A stretch of DNA of 64,000 bases from Ceratodon purpureus (taxonomy: Eukaryota; Streptophyta; Bryopsida; Pseudoditrichales; Ditrichaceae), in NCBI GenBank assembly GCA_014871385.1, contig CM026425.1, positions 19,552,902 through 19,616,901 on the forward strand, in the 5' to 3' direction. A program made the translations under genes and the position numbers. Shown here one piece after another: positions 12,101 to 23,884 of the stretch. The notes beneath the pieces are model-generated. The model did not search any database, had not been told where the DNA came from, and was given only the letters and a program-made list of their open reading frames with translations. The stretch's first letter is position 1; every line of letters starts with the position of its first letter.

Positions 12101-14591
12101 TTACCTCCCAATACGGCAACTCAAAAAAGATACTTCCTCTTTTGATACCGTGTTTCTTAGACGGGTCAGGTGTGCTCTCTCTCCGTTTGCTTGAGTTGCT
12201 TGGATCATTTTGTTCTGCCTCTCCGCTCTGTGTTGGGGATGAACTTGGATTTGTGTGCATCGGATTTGAACTCTGTTCTGCTCCTTGTACACTTGATCTT
12301 CTTCTTCTTTTGTTAGCAGACCGATCTCTAGCTGTTCCTCCGTCCTGTCTTGCCCTCTTCCTGTTTAAGAAGTCCTTATATTCTGTCAGAGCTGCTCGTT
12401 GTTGAGATGGCGTTTTTGCAATGGGAGCGTCTCTTGTTTCCGGAAGTCCGTCAAAGAATTTGTTGTATTCATTTGATCTTATATAATGGTCCTTCCTCAC
12501 CCAACGTCTGGCATCTCTATATGACATTTTTCTACTCTCATACATGTATTTCCCTCTGAGCTGGTCACCACAGGGAGGACAAGCCGCATATCCTTGATGA
12601 GCGGCGCCAGAAACAGTTCCATATCCTGGAAAGTCATGAGTCGTATACAAAACTGCCGCTCGTAGGTTGAATATACGTTCACTTTCTGGCTTTAAAACGT
12701 CGTAAGCAGGAACGCCCTCCCATAATACTTTAAGTTCATCAATTAAAGGCCTTATCCACACATCAAAAAATTCAAAAGGAACTTGTGATTTCCCAAGAAT
12801 TATCAATGTCAACATAGTGAAAAACTTCTTGGTTATTAGCCACGGTGGTAAATTTAAGAATGTCACTATTACCGGCCAGGCTGACCATGTGGACTTATGA
12901 AGTTTGAAAGGGCAAATACCATCACAAGAAACTTGGATTCGAACGTCTCGTTCGTCCATCCCAAATCCTTTGGTATCAAAAATTTGGTGGTCCATGTGAT
13001 CCAATTTCTTCCATGCCCGAGAATCTGCAGGGTATCGAACCTTGCCGTCTCTACTTGGATTTTCCTTGTGCCATCGCAGTAATTTGGAAAGTGCGGGTAT
13101 TCTATAAAAACGTTGCAATCTAGGTGTAATAGGGAATTGACGAAGAACCTTGAGTGGCCTCGTTCGATTGAACATATCTTTAAACCTCGCAGCTTGACAA
13201 TGTGGGCAACGGTCTAAATCCTTTGTTTCTGCCCCATCGAATAATGTGCATCCGTTTATGCAACCATCTATATTCTTGAAATTCAGTCCCAAACGCTTTG
13301 TCAATGTCTTGGCTTGATACAACGATCCTGGTAAGCAATTATCAGGAGGTAATAGATTTTTCACAGTGGCCAATATGTCATCTGCTGCTTTCTCTGTAAT
13401 TCCTTGATGGGTCGCAACCAAATTAACCATCATTATTGTTGCACCAAGCATTGAATTTTTGGGCCCATCGTAGAGTCACTTCATTGCATCCTCCAATGCA
13501 CGAGAGTCTTTAATTCTCTCGTCTTCCAGTTGGGTACTGTCCATGTTCATTCTCAAGTTCTGTATTACATTTTCATCAATTTCTGGTGATTCGGACGTTT
13601 GTTGAGCTGGATTCGGGGATGATGCATCATTGTGATGGATATTAAATTCAGTTTCTTGAGCCTCATGTTCACTCTGTGCTAGATCTGGAATTTCATCTGC
13701 CCCATTATGTCCAGCAGTATTACTGGTTTCACCTTCGTCTGGATTCCTGTTTATTCCAATTATGTTGTCAGACATTAGGAGAAAAATCAGGTCACAAAAA
13801 GGCCGTGTAAGCGGCACGTGAGAGAAAAAAACGGGCGCTGCCCGCGTACTTTTTGACATGGCATGTGAGGTGCCACCGTGGTGCCAGCAACCGCCACGGG
13901 GGCTCGAACCAATGACCTCCGAGGGAGGCGTGTGGAGGGCACATCTACAGTGTCGGGCTGACACAACCTGCCCACTTGGGACCAAAGCCCGAGCCGAGGC
14001 ATTCATGTCTCACCTAATATTCCGAGGACCTTTGTTGTGAGTGCGCCACGCAGTTCTGTGCGGGCAGCAACTCTGGCATCCGCTGCCAGCAGCAGAGGTG
14101 CCCAAAGTAGGGAGTTCACCTAGAAAGGGCAGGCTTACACGGCCTTATTTTGAGCTCATTTTTCTCCTAATGCACTTCCAGGGCTGACATTGTGATTTCG
14201 TTTATTTTTTCTTCCGTGTCAGCAGCATCTTGGACCTGTTGATACATATCTTGTACCATACCCCGTACTTGTACGCCAGAATCACGTTCTTGGTCACGTA
14301 ATGTAGAAGCAGCAACTTTTGCAGCTGCATCGGCTTCCCATTCATCGTCAGATGAATCGGGATCTTGAGGTCCTCTAGATGTTCTACAGTCGGATGATCT
14401 TCCCCATCGGAGCAAGTGCCGTTCAATTTCATCCAGTTTATAAGGCATACCCACACCTCTGTGCCTCTTACAAGGACAGCAGAGTCTGGTCAGTCCATAA
14501 AGAGCTGCCCTCTCTTTGTCACGTTTCCACAATTTGTTGTCACGTTCTCTAATTCGTCTCAAATCTGTAAGTGGTAATCTGTTCGCCATTC
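9173..14591 (-). pseudogene. CACTA (En/Spm) TNP2-type transposase, disrupted
   Basis: This is the DNA-cutting transposase gene of a plant CACTA element. The N-terminal part (ATG 14589 after a splice acceptor) has a CPC...H zinc-like motif as in transposase-associated domains. It is followed by a Transposase_21-like core (13475-12105; DGCINGC, CPHCQAARF, WPVIVTFLNLPPWL, DFPGYGTVSG). The DUF4218-like exon is 11968-11064 (NTLDIMHCEKN, DVAITMCLMEM, YPIERTMMTLKNHIKNRARPE). The DUF4216-like C-terminus is at about 10100-9173 (YVGILEDILLVNYG, GFLLVNF). The junction reading ELPYWE / HLEIRNTLDIMH matches the family exactly across the intron 12104-11969. Lesions are a 398-bp MITE at 13774-14171 separating the N-terminus, an in-frame TGA at 13478-13476 just before LYDGPKNSM, and an apparent 1-nt frameshift near 9960 in a CCCC run. 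The gene cannot make an intact transposase as it stands. Confidence 0.88.
13774..14171. mobile_element. 398-bp MITE with about 37-bp TIRs, copy 1
   Basis: Terminal inverted repeats begin ATTAGGAGAAAAAT and extend into gcttacacggcc on both ends. The element carries no gene. It is inserted in the N-terminal coding part of the TNP2 gene. Flanks are compatible with a TA (or AT) target duplication at an ATTAAT site. A second copy of exactly the same length lies at 48220-48617 in opposite orientation. Internally, on the minus strand, there is a near-consensus RNA polymerase III B box (GGTTCGAGCCC, about 13904-13894) and a weak A-box-like sequence about 75 bp upstream of it. Confidence 0.85.
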
Positions 14592-17226
14592 TGCAGTCAA
14601 TGAAGATGCACATTATTAGAAAATCAAAAACATAGATTTGGATAAATGCTTATAAAAAGTATCGTATTGAAAAGTAAATGAATTAATCATCTCACTTAAA
14701 ATTCATCTGCCTATAACTACAGAGTCGTTTCCTTAAGTGAACGACAAATTGTATCTATTCAGCTAAAAATATTTTGAATTAGACATTCATGTGTGAAAAT
14801 CTGCACAATTATATCATTTGGGAAAAAAATAGACTTTAAATGAGAATAAGGTTGAATTTTCATAAAAATAAAAGAATAAATCAATGATTCTTTTATACGC
14901 TCATAAGCAGTAATGTATGAAAAACGAAGTGTGAAATAACAGAATCAAATGAAGACTGTTACCTTTAATTGTGTGATGAAACAACAAATGGAAATTTGAG
15001 GCAGCTTGTGTTTTATTTTTGGTAGTACAGTAAATTACAAAGACTATGAAGCTGCAAATTCCGAACAGAAATCAGAGAGTGGGTGAGACCAGACGATCTT
15101 GTAGGAAATTACTGTGCTACAGAGAATATAATTAATTACAAATATAAAAAACATTGTTCTGTACAAAAATAATGATTACAATTAAGAAGTACTGCTAAAA
15201 TTTAGATATTCGAATAAAAGATGATGTTAAGGAATGGATAAAGTAACGAAAGTAAAAAAAAGTAAAAGTTATAAACTTAAAAATAACGTCACAACATATG
15301 AGAGATTCATTACTAGTTTACATACGACTTATTAATTGTAGCTGGTGGGAAAAAACTGTAGTTAATATCTCACATGTATCAAACATGAATATCCGAGTAG
15401 AATCCGAACAGAAAACAATGGTAAATTGTCAGATTCAAATGTAAGATAGTCTTACCTTTAGGGGGTTGTTGGTATACCGTACAGAAAACGGAGTTATGGT
15501 AATTGGTACTTTTTATTTCTTTTTTGGCAAACCAGATATACTAGATATTGCTATGAAACGATGATTACAGAAGAAGTGAGCATAAGGATTCGATGTTGCA
15601 GAGGCGTAATTTGCAAACCCAGAAAGGACAGTAGTATGAAACAATATAATGAGAGTAGAGAGTGTTGAGAAGAGTAGAACTTCATTGCAACTATGCTATT
15701 TATTAAGTTTGAGAGTAGAGGTGACGTCATGTAAATGTGAAAGTAAAAAGTAAAAAAATAAAATAAAAAACTATGTACTGAAAGAACTTAAAAAAGTGAA
15801 CGTTCCAGTAGTTCCTCGTTTGTTAATTAAAGTTCATTTAAGTATTTGTAGCATAAGGTATTGCTCTGCTGTGAATAATACAATTTATTACAAACATAGA
15901 GACCATTTTAGGATCATGTACCTTATTCGTCAGCATAGCAATTTGGATTATTCGTTTGTGTAAGACATGTTCCATTTTAAATTTCCCTTTTTTTTACTTT
16001 GATGAATAACAGTAATATGAAACTGATCCATCTGTTGAAGAGATGCTTGAATCTAGAACAAATGGATAAGGTATGGACACCTCCGCGTTATAATATTTCA
16101 ATAATTGTTCTTTACAAATATGAATTCATCTGTGGTCACATCTATCTGCAGACTTTGTAAAGGAATTTTAAAAATTAACAATATGCTAATATGTGAACGT
16201 ACATACAGAACTACATAAAATATTAATTTTCATAGAAACAAATGGAGTACACATTCGTCATGAAGCTTTACAATAAGAGCAACGCCAACAAAATTGTGAA
16301 GACAATGGAGTAGATTAGGAAGTATTTGTATTTAATATAAAAAAATAAAAATAAAAACCAGAAAATAAAATAAAAGAAGGTTCTTGAACTAATAAAAAAC
16401 ATGAACCCCCTTTTAGTACAGGAAATGGATAAAAATTACGACGTTTATTTAATTTTTAACAGGTACCTGTGTTTCCTTGGTCAAATTGAAATACAGAAAT
16501 ATATAGAAATGAATTGTTTTTTAAAATTAAAATGTTTTTAAATTCAAACAGTCAAACAGAAGCAATTAAATACGAGCATGAGATGTGGATGCTACAGAAC
16601 ATTACGATTTGGAAATAATTTGTGAGGAAGGGTCTTCCAAATCCCTACATCGATACCTTGTTCGCATACAAGAATTCAGAATTCAGAGTTCACCGTATGC
16701 TGTCACAGATAGCTGGAAGAATGTCAAAAGTGTAAGGTAATTTGGTTGCTTGTACATCAAAGAATACATTATAAGCACTTATTAACTCTAGTTCATATGG
16801 GGTTTAGTGAACATATTATCATCAGTATTTCACATTTTCGAGGGAAGCAGTATTTTTTAAAAACTACGTCACAGGATATAACTGAAAGTGAGCGATTCCC
16901 TCTTTTTTTATTGTTTTATTTTTTATTTTTTTATATTTCAACTATGTGTGGAGACAACATAGACATCACCGTAGGACCCCGTGTCAACTGAAGAACTTTC
17001 TAATCTAGTATTGAATTAAGTGTCAGTTTCTCGATGTGAGCATTCTGTAAGCATGCTCTCGCTTGAATCGAACACCGCTTGAAGGAATAGTTTAGCAGGA
17101 AATGATAAGACCTGAAACACTTCTCGAAACATCGCCGTTGTAGAGAAACATGACCTTCTATACACCACTTTCGTGAAATTGTGTGTAGAAATTTAAGTGT
17201 TCAGGCTGTGAAACGTTTCTCCAAAC
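14592..17226. promoter_or_regulatory. Shared intergenic region between divergent TNP2 and TNP1 genes
   Basis: This 2.6-kb AT-rich region separates the two CACTA genes, which point away from each other. It should contain both promoters and 5' untranslated exons. I see several short similar motifs (for example tccgaacagaaa near 15060 and 15410; gttacctttaa and cttacctttag near 14963 and 15453). No confident TATA box or ordered binding-site array stands out by eye. No other gene is visible. Confidence 0.35.
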
Positions 17227-20200
17227 ATGACTCGCACTCTTTCTGATGAAGTTGGTAGTGATGGTAGTTCAGAACGATCAGAATCCGAGAGCAATGGAGA
17301 AGAAGAAAACAAGTACGAGATGCAGCGAAGAGCAAGAATCGCGAGTAACATGGCCCATTTCCAATCTGTACAGCAGGCAGCAGACGTTCTGTGAGTATTT
17401 ACCTGACCCGAAACCCTAAATTAGTATCACGTATTTGCTCTATTCAGGCAGATGAGTCCAAATGCCGCATATATTCTGAGTTGTCTAGGGTTTTGTCCTC
17501 GAAGTAAGTGCCTTAAGAAAGAGTTTTTTTATAGTTTATGTTCATTGTCGTATTGCAATTCTGTATACGACCGTTATCACAGCCGCAACACTGTTTCTTA
17601 TGAGTCGTAATATCGTGCAGAAATGCTGACATCAGTCGTTACAGAAAGAAAAGAGAACCGAAGCCAAAGGAACAGGCACAGAGAGTGATTCGTCGCAGCG
17701 GGAGAACAGTTAATAAAGCCCAAGACGATAAAGTAGAGGTCGACAACAACGAAAACGGGGGGAACCGCGAGGAGCAAAGTGATCATCTGAAACAACATTC
17801 CGCGCGTGGTAATTACATTTTTTTTTACTATGTCTTTTCTTTTTCTAATTAGTTATTTGGAAATGCGCATGTATATGTTTCTTTTACATGCTACCATGCC
17901 ATCGGTAGTGGATACTGAGTCATATGCGCCTGCTTTTATTTAGATACGATTAAATGAGTGAGTAGGACTTCGGTTCAGGGTTTTTATTTAGTGGGTCTGG
18001 ATATGTATTTAAATTGTAATAGGTCGACAGTGCAAACATGACAGTACACACCAAATGGCCATGTGAATGTATCATACATCTTGTCACGCATGCAAATAGC
18101 TTGTTTCCACGGTCGTGTTGTTTCTTGACGTTAATTTGTGTGAAAGTGATGTTAGGGAAACTCAGGCTCCGATACCACCCGGGGTAGTTCCAGGCTTCCG
18201 GAGGAGGACAACGGAAGTCGAAAGAGATGCAAACATACAAGTGGCACTCCTGACAATGAAGGGGAAAACAATCGACGTCGAAATAAACCATCCGGCGAGG
18301 GAGTATTCGCAGCTCCAATCGCAGACATGAATCCAGGTCATGCAGAGAATGTACATCCACCGTCCATGGCAAGTCAATTACAGACTCCTGGTGGATGGGT
18401 CTATGTACCTCTACCTCCCGGTCAGCACAACCCAGGTATGTTCAACATAATGCCTAGTTTCCAACATGGGATGATGCCTGGTAATTGGCAAAGTCCGAAC
18501 CCTGTAGACGGTCCTGGAAAAAACACAACAGCGAACCCTAACGTAGAGAATGTGAAAGCCAGTGATGATGGCCCAACGCAGTCATCGTCTGTAAAGGAGG
18601 AGTCTCTGCAGAGAAGAATCCGTCGATCGAGAAGAAAAGAAGTGGACGAGGAGTCCAGACGGCGCGAAGAAGCAGGGATGAAACCCTACGCAGTACAGGT
18701 ACAACCGACGGGACTTATTGATAGTGGATGTAAGGGGCACTTAGAGTGGCAGGAATTTGTTCGTGATATGACACCGCGAATGCTGGACATGAGTGTCATT
18801 AGATACGAAGACCAACTGGAGAGCTCCCGGAAAATGTTAAGAGAATCCCTGTTTATGAAATTCGAATTCTTGGGCCATAAAGTGACGGAAAAATCTTTCG
18901 ACACCATGATTAAAACTTGGCTGCGTAGAGACCGCGAAAGAATGAAGAGGCTGCATGCTGGGAAGAATAAGGCTCCTCCAAAATATAACGCTAAACAATG
19001 GGAATCGTTGAATCTGTATTGGGATACACCACTTTCTAAGCAGAAGTCAGAGAAGATGATGGAGACTCGTCGCAAAGTTGTCAACAACCCCCGTGTTGGT
19101 AGACACGGTTATGCAGGCAAAGAATCTCAGTTGGTAAGTTCCTGAATTTCGAATGTCATACTGCAATCCACAATGTGAAGCAGTTCTAAATGTAAATTTT
19201 CATGTTTGGCAAGTGGTCTGACATGCCTTAACGTAAAAGGTGCTCAGGTGCTGAAGTCGTAGAAACATAAGAGTTTGCGGTTTCCTATTGGAATGGCCTT
19301 TGATTCTGAATACGCTTTCATGAATAACATTGAGTCTGAGTGCCCTACAGAGGAGCGCTCGGTGGATGTCCCCAGGAGTTGCTGACCGAGCCGAAGACCT
19401 TGAAGCGACTCAGGAACAACCGCTGAGCTCGGTAATGTACAATGACTTGGCGTATACCAAGCACCTGCAATTTAACTTATTTGTAACTCTGTAAGATGTG
19501 ACGATTGTCTCATACATCTTTGTCGTCTCGTTGTCTGACACGATTGAAAGAAGTCGAGATACCAGGTTGCGGTTTCAAAGTTCTGTGCTCGAAGAACCGC
19601 ATGGACAAATATTAGTTTTGCTTATCGTAACATCTCCTTTTATAACGTTACCTCCTACGGAATGTTGTGAACTTGTGAATGTTTTTTATTTTTAATCATT
19701 TTTTAGATTACATGTTGTCAGTATTTGCTAACTATATTGTTACTGGATTAGTGATCATGATAATTATCTCTTTGTGTGATTCGCATACACTTAATTAGAT
19801 TATGATAAAGTTTTGTTGAAAACATGCGACTATTTTAACTATGTGCCTGAAGATAACTTGAAACAGTCTTCTCTAACAGAACATGGACAGACAACAAGCG
19901 TGGAGATTGTCGACAATGGAACGTAATCAATTGGAGACCAACAAAAGACTCGATGAGAACAATAAGCGACTGGATGATGTTATGAAGAGTAACATGAAGC
20001 TACAAGAGATGCTAGTGTCTGTGTTGGGCAATATATCCGGTAAAAATCCAAGGGGAGACATTCCTGTTGAAAGTAGTCCTGTTAAAAGAGGAAATGATAA
20101 TTCGGAAAGTGGAGGGCGGAACATGTCCAATGTGGATGCGTGTTCAGTAGGCAGGGACAAGAGCGAGTTGTGGTGGGACAATTTCTGTGACCAATCTGGT

Positions 20201-22064
20201 GATGAAGCTATCGCAGTGCTTCAAGGTAATGAAGAGTTGCCGTCACCGGTGAAACGCAGTTTACAGGTGAGTCTCAATCTATACGACGTTCAGTTCATTG
20301 TATGCTAACTCAAAATTAAATCGTTCAGTGGACAGAATCTGCTTTTGATATGTCGTATGTATATTATTAACATTTAATTTTTAAATTCGTTGCTACGATA
20401 AAGTATCTAACAGTGGTAAATGTGTGGAAATTACAGCAACGAAATGTATTGCTGATCATTGTGTACATCATTTCCTTAAACGATTATTCGAGGCAGAGGA
20501 ATATACATTTACCGGAATTTTACACCTATGACTAATGCAGAATGTAATTTTGTGACTTCCAAATCGATGTTTGACCTGACGTGTTAATGCATTAAGTCTT
20601 TGTAAAAAATATTATTGGCTGTAAAACATCTTTGTTTTTTCTTTATAAACTGCCGACTTTATTAAAGAAATTCTTCTAAGCATTTGTAAATTTATTTTGA
20701 GATGTAACAGAAACCGCCGACGAAAAAGAGGAATGCAGACAGGAACCGAAAAGAATTTTCGAATGAGAAGAAGGTAATTTGGAGTGGGCAGACTGCAGTG
20801 AATGTTGTTGAAATTTGAATTATCTATGACTACTTTGTAATTGTATGAGATCTGTCGCTGGTTCCTGTTCATTTTACAGTAATCGCATAAAGTTATTACC
20901 TAGAGTATAATCCAACTAACAGCTGACGTGGAATGCGTTTTCTTGTAACCAGTATTGTTCCATGCCCAAACAACGAAGATGATGTCTACTTTCTAATGGC
21001 TCTACGTGATTAATGAGTGCAGCTGGAAACCACGACGGTAGAAGGATCGGGCTCTGTGAATGGAAGACAGGTAACCGAATACCATTTGTCCACTGAACTC
21101 CTAGGTTGAGTAAGCTTTTGTTCAATGTAATCGTGAACGACATGGGGTCGTTGATTATGATATCAACTTCATATAGGAACTGAAACATATGTTAATAACC
21201 GTGTCAATAGGAATATCTGTATTATGTTTTTTATTTTGTTCTTTACTACGTTTGTTATATATTTTGCCTGTGGATTTTTGTATTCACTGGTCTGTGTATT
21301 CTCCCTGTTTTTTTTACAATTTGTGCTGAATCAGTTCTACGATCAAATAAGGACGTAGTCTATTTAAATTGTGCAATGGTTGACAATTGTATGTTTTCTT
21401 TTTACAACTAAAAGTTACGTAGAAAGTTTTTTGAAGAGGTAACGTAGTTTATAGGACGTGAGGAATCGGAGAAGCAGAACCGTCTAAGTGAAAGATGTAC
21501 AGGAACTCTGTTTTATTTTTCAGAAGCATAAAAAACACAGCGGTTTTAGTTTGCAATAACATAGTTTGAGAATTAATTTATTTTACTAACAGTGTGTGTG
21601 ACATGTAACACAGGTCAGACAATCATCAGAGACGAAGGAGAGAGCCACAGACGACGAAAAAAGAAAGGTATATATCTAAACCGATCCTAAAGTAATAGCA
21701 TGATTGTACATGAGCATAAACTATGACGAAGCCATTCGTTTAAAATTTTCATGGACAGATTTAAACACCACTCTGACAGTCTGATATATCGCTGTTAGAG
21801 TTTCGAGTAGGAGATAGGGTGTGGCTTGGAGACAGAAAGAACAGAAGTATACGAGTAGCGACAGGAACTGTAATTGGCCTCGGAGGACATGGTGTGTTCC
21901 ACACTCGGCCAATACCACAGGACTTCGTTCGAGTTAACATAGAGGAGGTAATTGCAAACATCCCCCTCATGTGTCCAGTCGAAGACGCTGACCAATTTAA
22001 CCTGGAGGACGAACGAGGTTCGAGTGTGCTATGGTATGCAGGACTAACCTCCATCATAGTATAG
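17227..22064 (+). CDS. CACTA TNP1/Ptta-type DNA-binding transposase gene, multi-exon
   Basis: Second gene of a CACTA-type element, probably the regulatory or end-binding partner of TNP2. Exons with agreeing phases are 18156-19133, 19351-19431, 19880-20266, 20711-20773, 21614-21667 and 21780-22064, all multiples of three with GT-AG borders. Likely 5' exons are 17227-17390 (ATG 17227) and 17621-17808. I could not make the phase agree between 17808 and 18156, so an exon is missed there or the gene is broken. The 18156 exon contains a Transposase_24 (Ptta/En/Spm)-like stretch (SLNLYWDTPLSKQKSEKMM, NNPRVGRHGYAGKES). The exon at 19880 has a coiled-coil-like run (LETNKRLDENNKRLDDV). The last exon matches the TNP1/En-Spm C-terminal domain (FRVGDRVWLG, VATGTVIGLG, VRVNIEEVIANIPL, GSSVLWYAGL). 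Orientation is opposite to the TNP2 gene. Confidence 0.75.
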
Positions 22065-22968
22065 AAAATTGAAATTTCAGCTTCAACTCTGATGTGCACA
22101 CTAGACGGATCACAGGAGATCAGAGTATGGAAACATTTCTGTGAGTTTTGTGTTGTAGTGTGATATGCAGATGACCGCGAGTTGGAGTGTATACAGTTCC
22201 CTAGTTAATGTAAGTTTGTCCAACATCACTAGGTCAGAGAGATAGTTCGTTGATGCGTATAAGTCTTTTGGAATTTCATGCGCAGAAGGTCTGTAAACAG
22301 CAGACTATGTATAAGCCATACTATTTTATATATGGTTATAAAGTTATAAACAAATACCGGAATGGTGTTTTTTTATGTACAAGAGTAACCGTCCGCATGA
22401 CGACACGTGTCCATTCAAAAGAATACACAAATTATCTGTGGATGAATCAATATTCTTTTCCGCAATATAATTTATGCATACGTGATTTTGAAAATGGTGG
22501 AATACACACGTGTCAGAATACCAGTCGTAAAAAAAAAGTAAAGGAAGTAGAGCTAAAGAGTCGCTCTTGTCGTTCACAAGGACACGTATGGAAGCACGGT
22601 TACGGCGTTGACGTAAAGGTCGGCTCGGACTCCGACTTCAGTTTACTCACTCGTGGATCAGAGTTCGAATCCGTTGATTGGCAACATGTTTTCACGACGG
22701 TGATATTGGCTGTGCACTCAATGCCGAATTCCAGAGATTAAACGAACCTTTGACGTACATAGCCCCATGTTCCACATGGGTTCATCTGATAGCAGCCGTG
22801 GCTTTCGCAAAAGTGAATCAGCTTCGCGGCAAAACTGGTCCGGAACGACAGTAGCCGTTAATGACTGGTCCATATCGACAGGACTAAGCCAAGTCCTTTT
22901 TGGTCGCTCAGAGTCCGTAACGACTGAAATGGAAGTCATTTAGGCAGTCCTAATTTCGTGAATTCCTA
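22065..22968. other. Intergenic region, possible SINE remnant
   Basis: No convincing gene. Around 22665-22680 there is a perfect RNA polymerase III B-box match (GTTCGAATCC) in a more GC-rich block (about 22560-22940), which could be a degenerate tRNA-derived element. I could not define an A box, tail or target duplication, so this stays a suggestion. Confidence 0.3.
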
Positions 22969-23355
22969 CTAGTGGAGGAAGGCTAAGACCTGTCTCTGCC
23001 TCCTATCCTTGCAGGCGTCTATCTCGTATCCATTATTCTTATCGATCTTCCCGTGAAACCTATCCTGCACGTACCTATCCGTCCAGGTTGCCCAAAGGAG
23101 CCCGTTTTGCTCGAAGTCGTAAGTTTCTGCCCACTGTTCCGCACTCCACAGCGTGGGCTTGCCCCGGATCGTATTGTCCCACCTATTGTCCGGTCCGTCC
23201 AGGACCTCCCTCACCATCGCCTCATTCTTCAGCAACCACGGCCGTGACAGCAAACCCTGGCACCTCATCCGAGTGAGATCGGCAATCAATTCTTCCATCT
23301 CCGACTCTTTCACCGGAGGGCCGGGACTAAGAACTCTACACTGGACGTGCGCCAT
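22969..23355 (-). CDS. Small unknown protein, 128 aa, with intact core promoter
   Basis: Single-exon frame from ATG at 23355 to TAG at 22969. The protein is rich in Trp, Glu, Arg and Asp (WSAEQWAETYDFEQNGLLWATW near residues 70-91, written in part) and has an N-terminal helical stretch (EMEELIADLTRM). I recognise no family. The upstream region has a TATATAAG box about 150 bp before the ATG and a pyrimidine/purine-mixed leader, and it is more GC-rich than the surroundings, so it looks like a functional promoter. The gene sits immediately 5' of the truncated methylase-like gene at 23885, in divergent orientation, and may have arrived with whatever event removed that gene's 5' half. Confidence 0.5.
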   Translation of the reverse strand: MAHVQCRVLSPGPPVKESEMEELIADLTRMRCQGLLSRPWLLKNEAMVREVLDGPDNRWDNTIRGKPTLWSAEQWAETYDFEQNGLLWATWTDRYVQDRFHGKIDKNNGYEIDACKDRRQRQVLAFLH

Positions 23356-23505
23356 TTCTACGTCTCACTTCTCTCCCTTTGCGATCCGACAGCAAGAAAC
23401 CCGGCAATCCAACTGCCAGTGAATCGGAAAAGACAAAACACCTCACCGCTCTTTCACTCCCTACTCCCAGTCCGCAAAAAGGAACTCCAAACCCTAACAC
23501 CCTCG

Positions 23506-23513
23506 CTTATATA
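23506..23513 (-). promoter_or_regulatory. TATA box of the 128-aa gene
   Basis: TATATAAG on the minus strand, about 150 bp upstream of ATG 23355. Followed by a leader with no in-frame obstruction; transcription start expected near 23480. Confidence 0.5.
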
Positions 23514-23884
23514 CCTCGGGCATCATAAACGCTGCGGCGGCCCGTAAATTGCAGCCGCCACCGCACCGAGCTAGACGCCTATCCGAGTCATGATGACTTC
23601 CGCGTTGTTTCGGATCCTAGACGCGGTTACGGTAATGGTCAGTTCTCGGATCGTCAACCCGTTCCGTATTTTCTCTTCCGAGTTTCCGAAATCAAGGTTC
23701 CGAGAATACTTCCTGCGTTAACTGTTTTTAGGTTTCTGGAGTATCCGGTTTGCGTTAACTCCTAATGCAGCTAGTGTCTAGCTAGTTTTTACCTAATTAA
23801 CCAAAAAAATGAAAAATTAATGGAATACTAACTCCGGATGAGGCTCTTCCGGTTTATTCTGAGTTTCTCGGATCCCACAAGAAT

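Noticed and set aside
13859..14040. Open frames inside both 398-bp MITEs
   Set aside because: They are identical by-products of the same noncoding repeat; no domain, no start context and inverted ends identify it as a MITE.
22560..22690. A tRNA gene
   Set aside because: Only a B-box match is present; no acceptor stem, anticodon arm or A box can be built around it.
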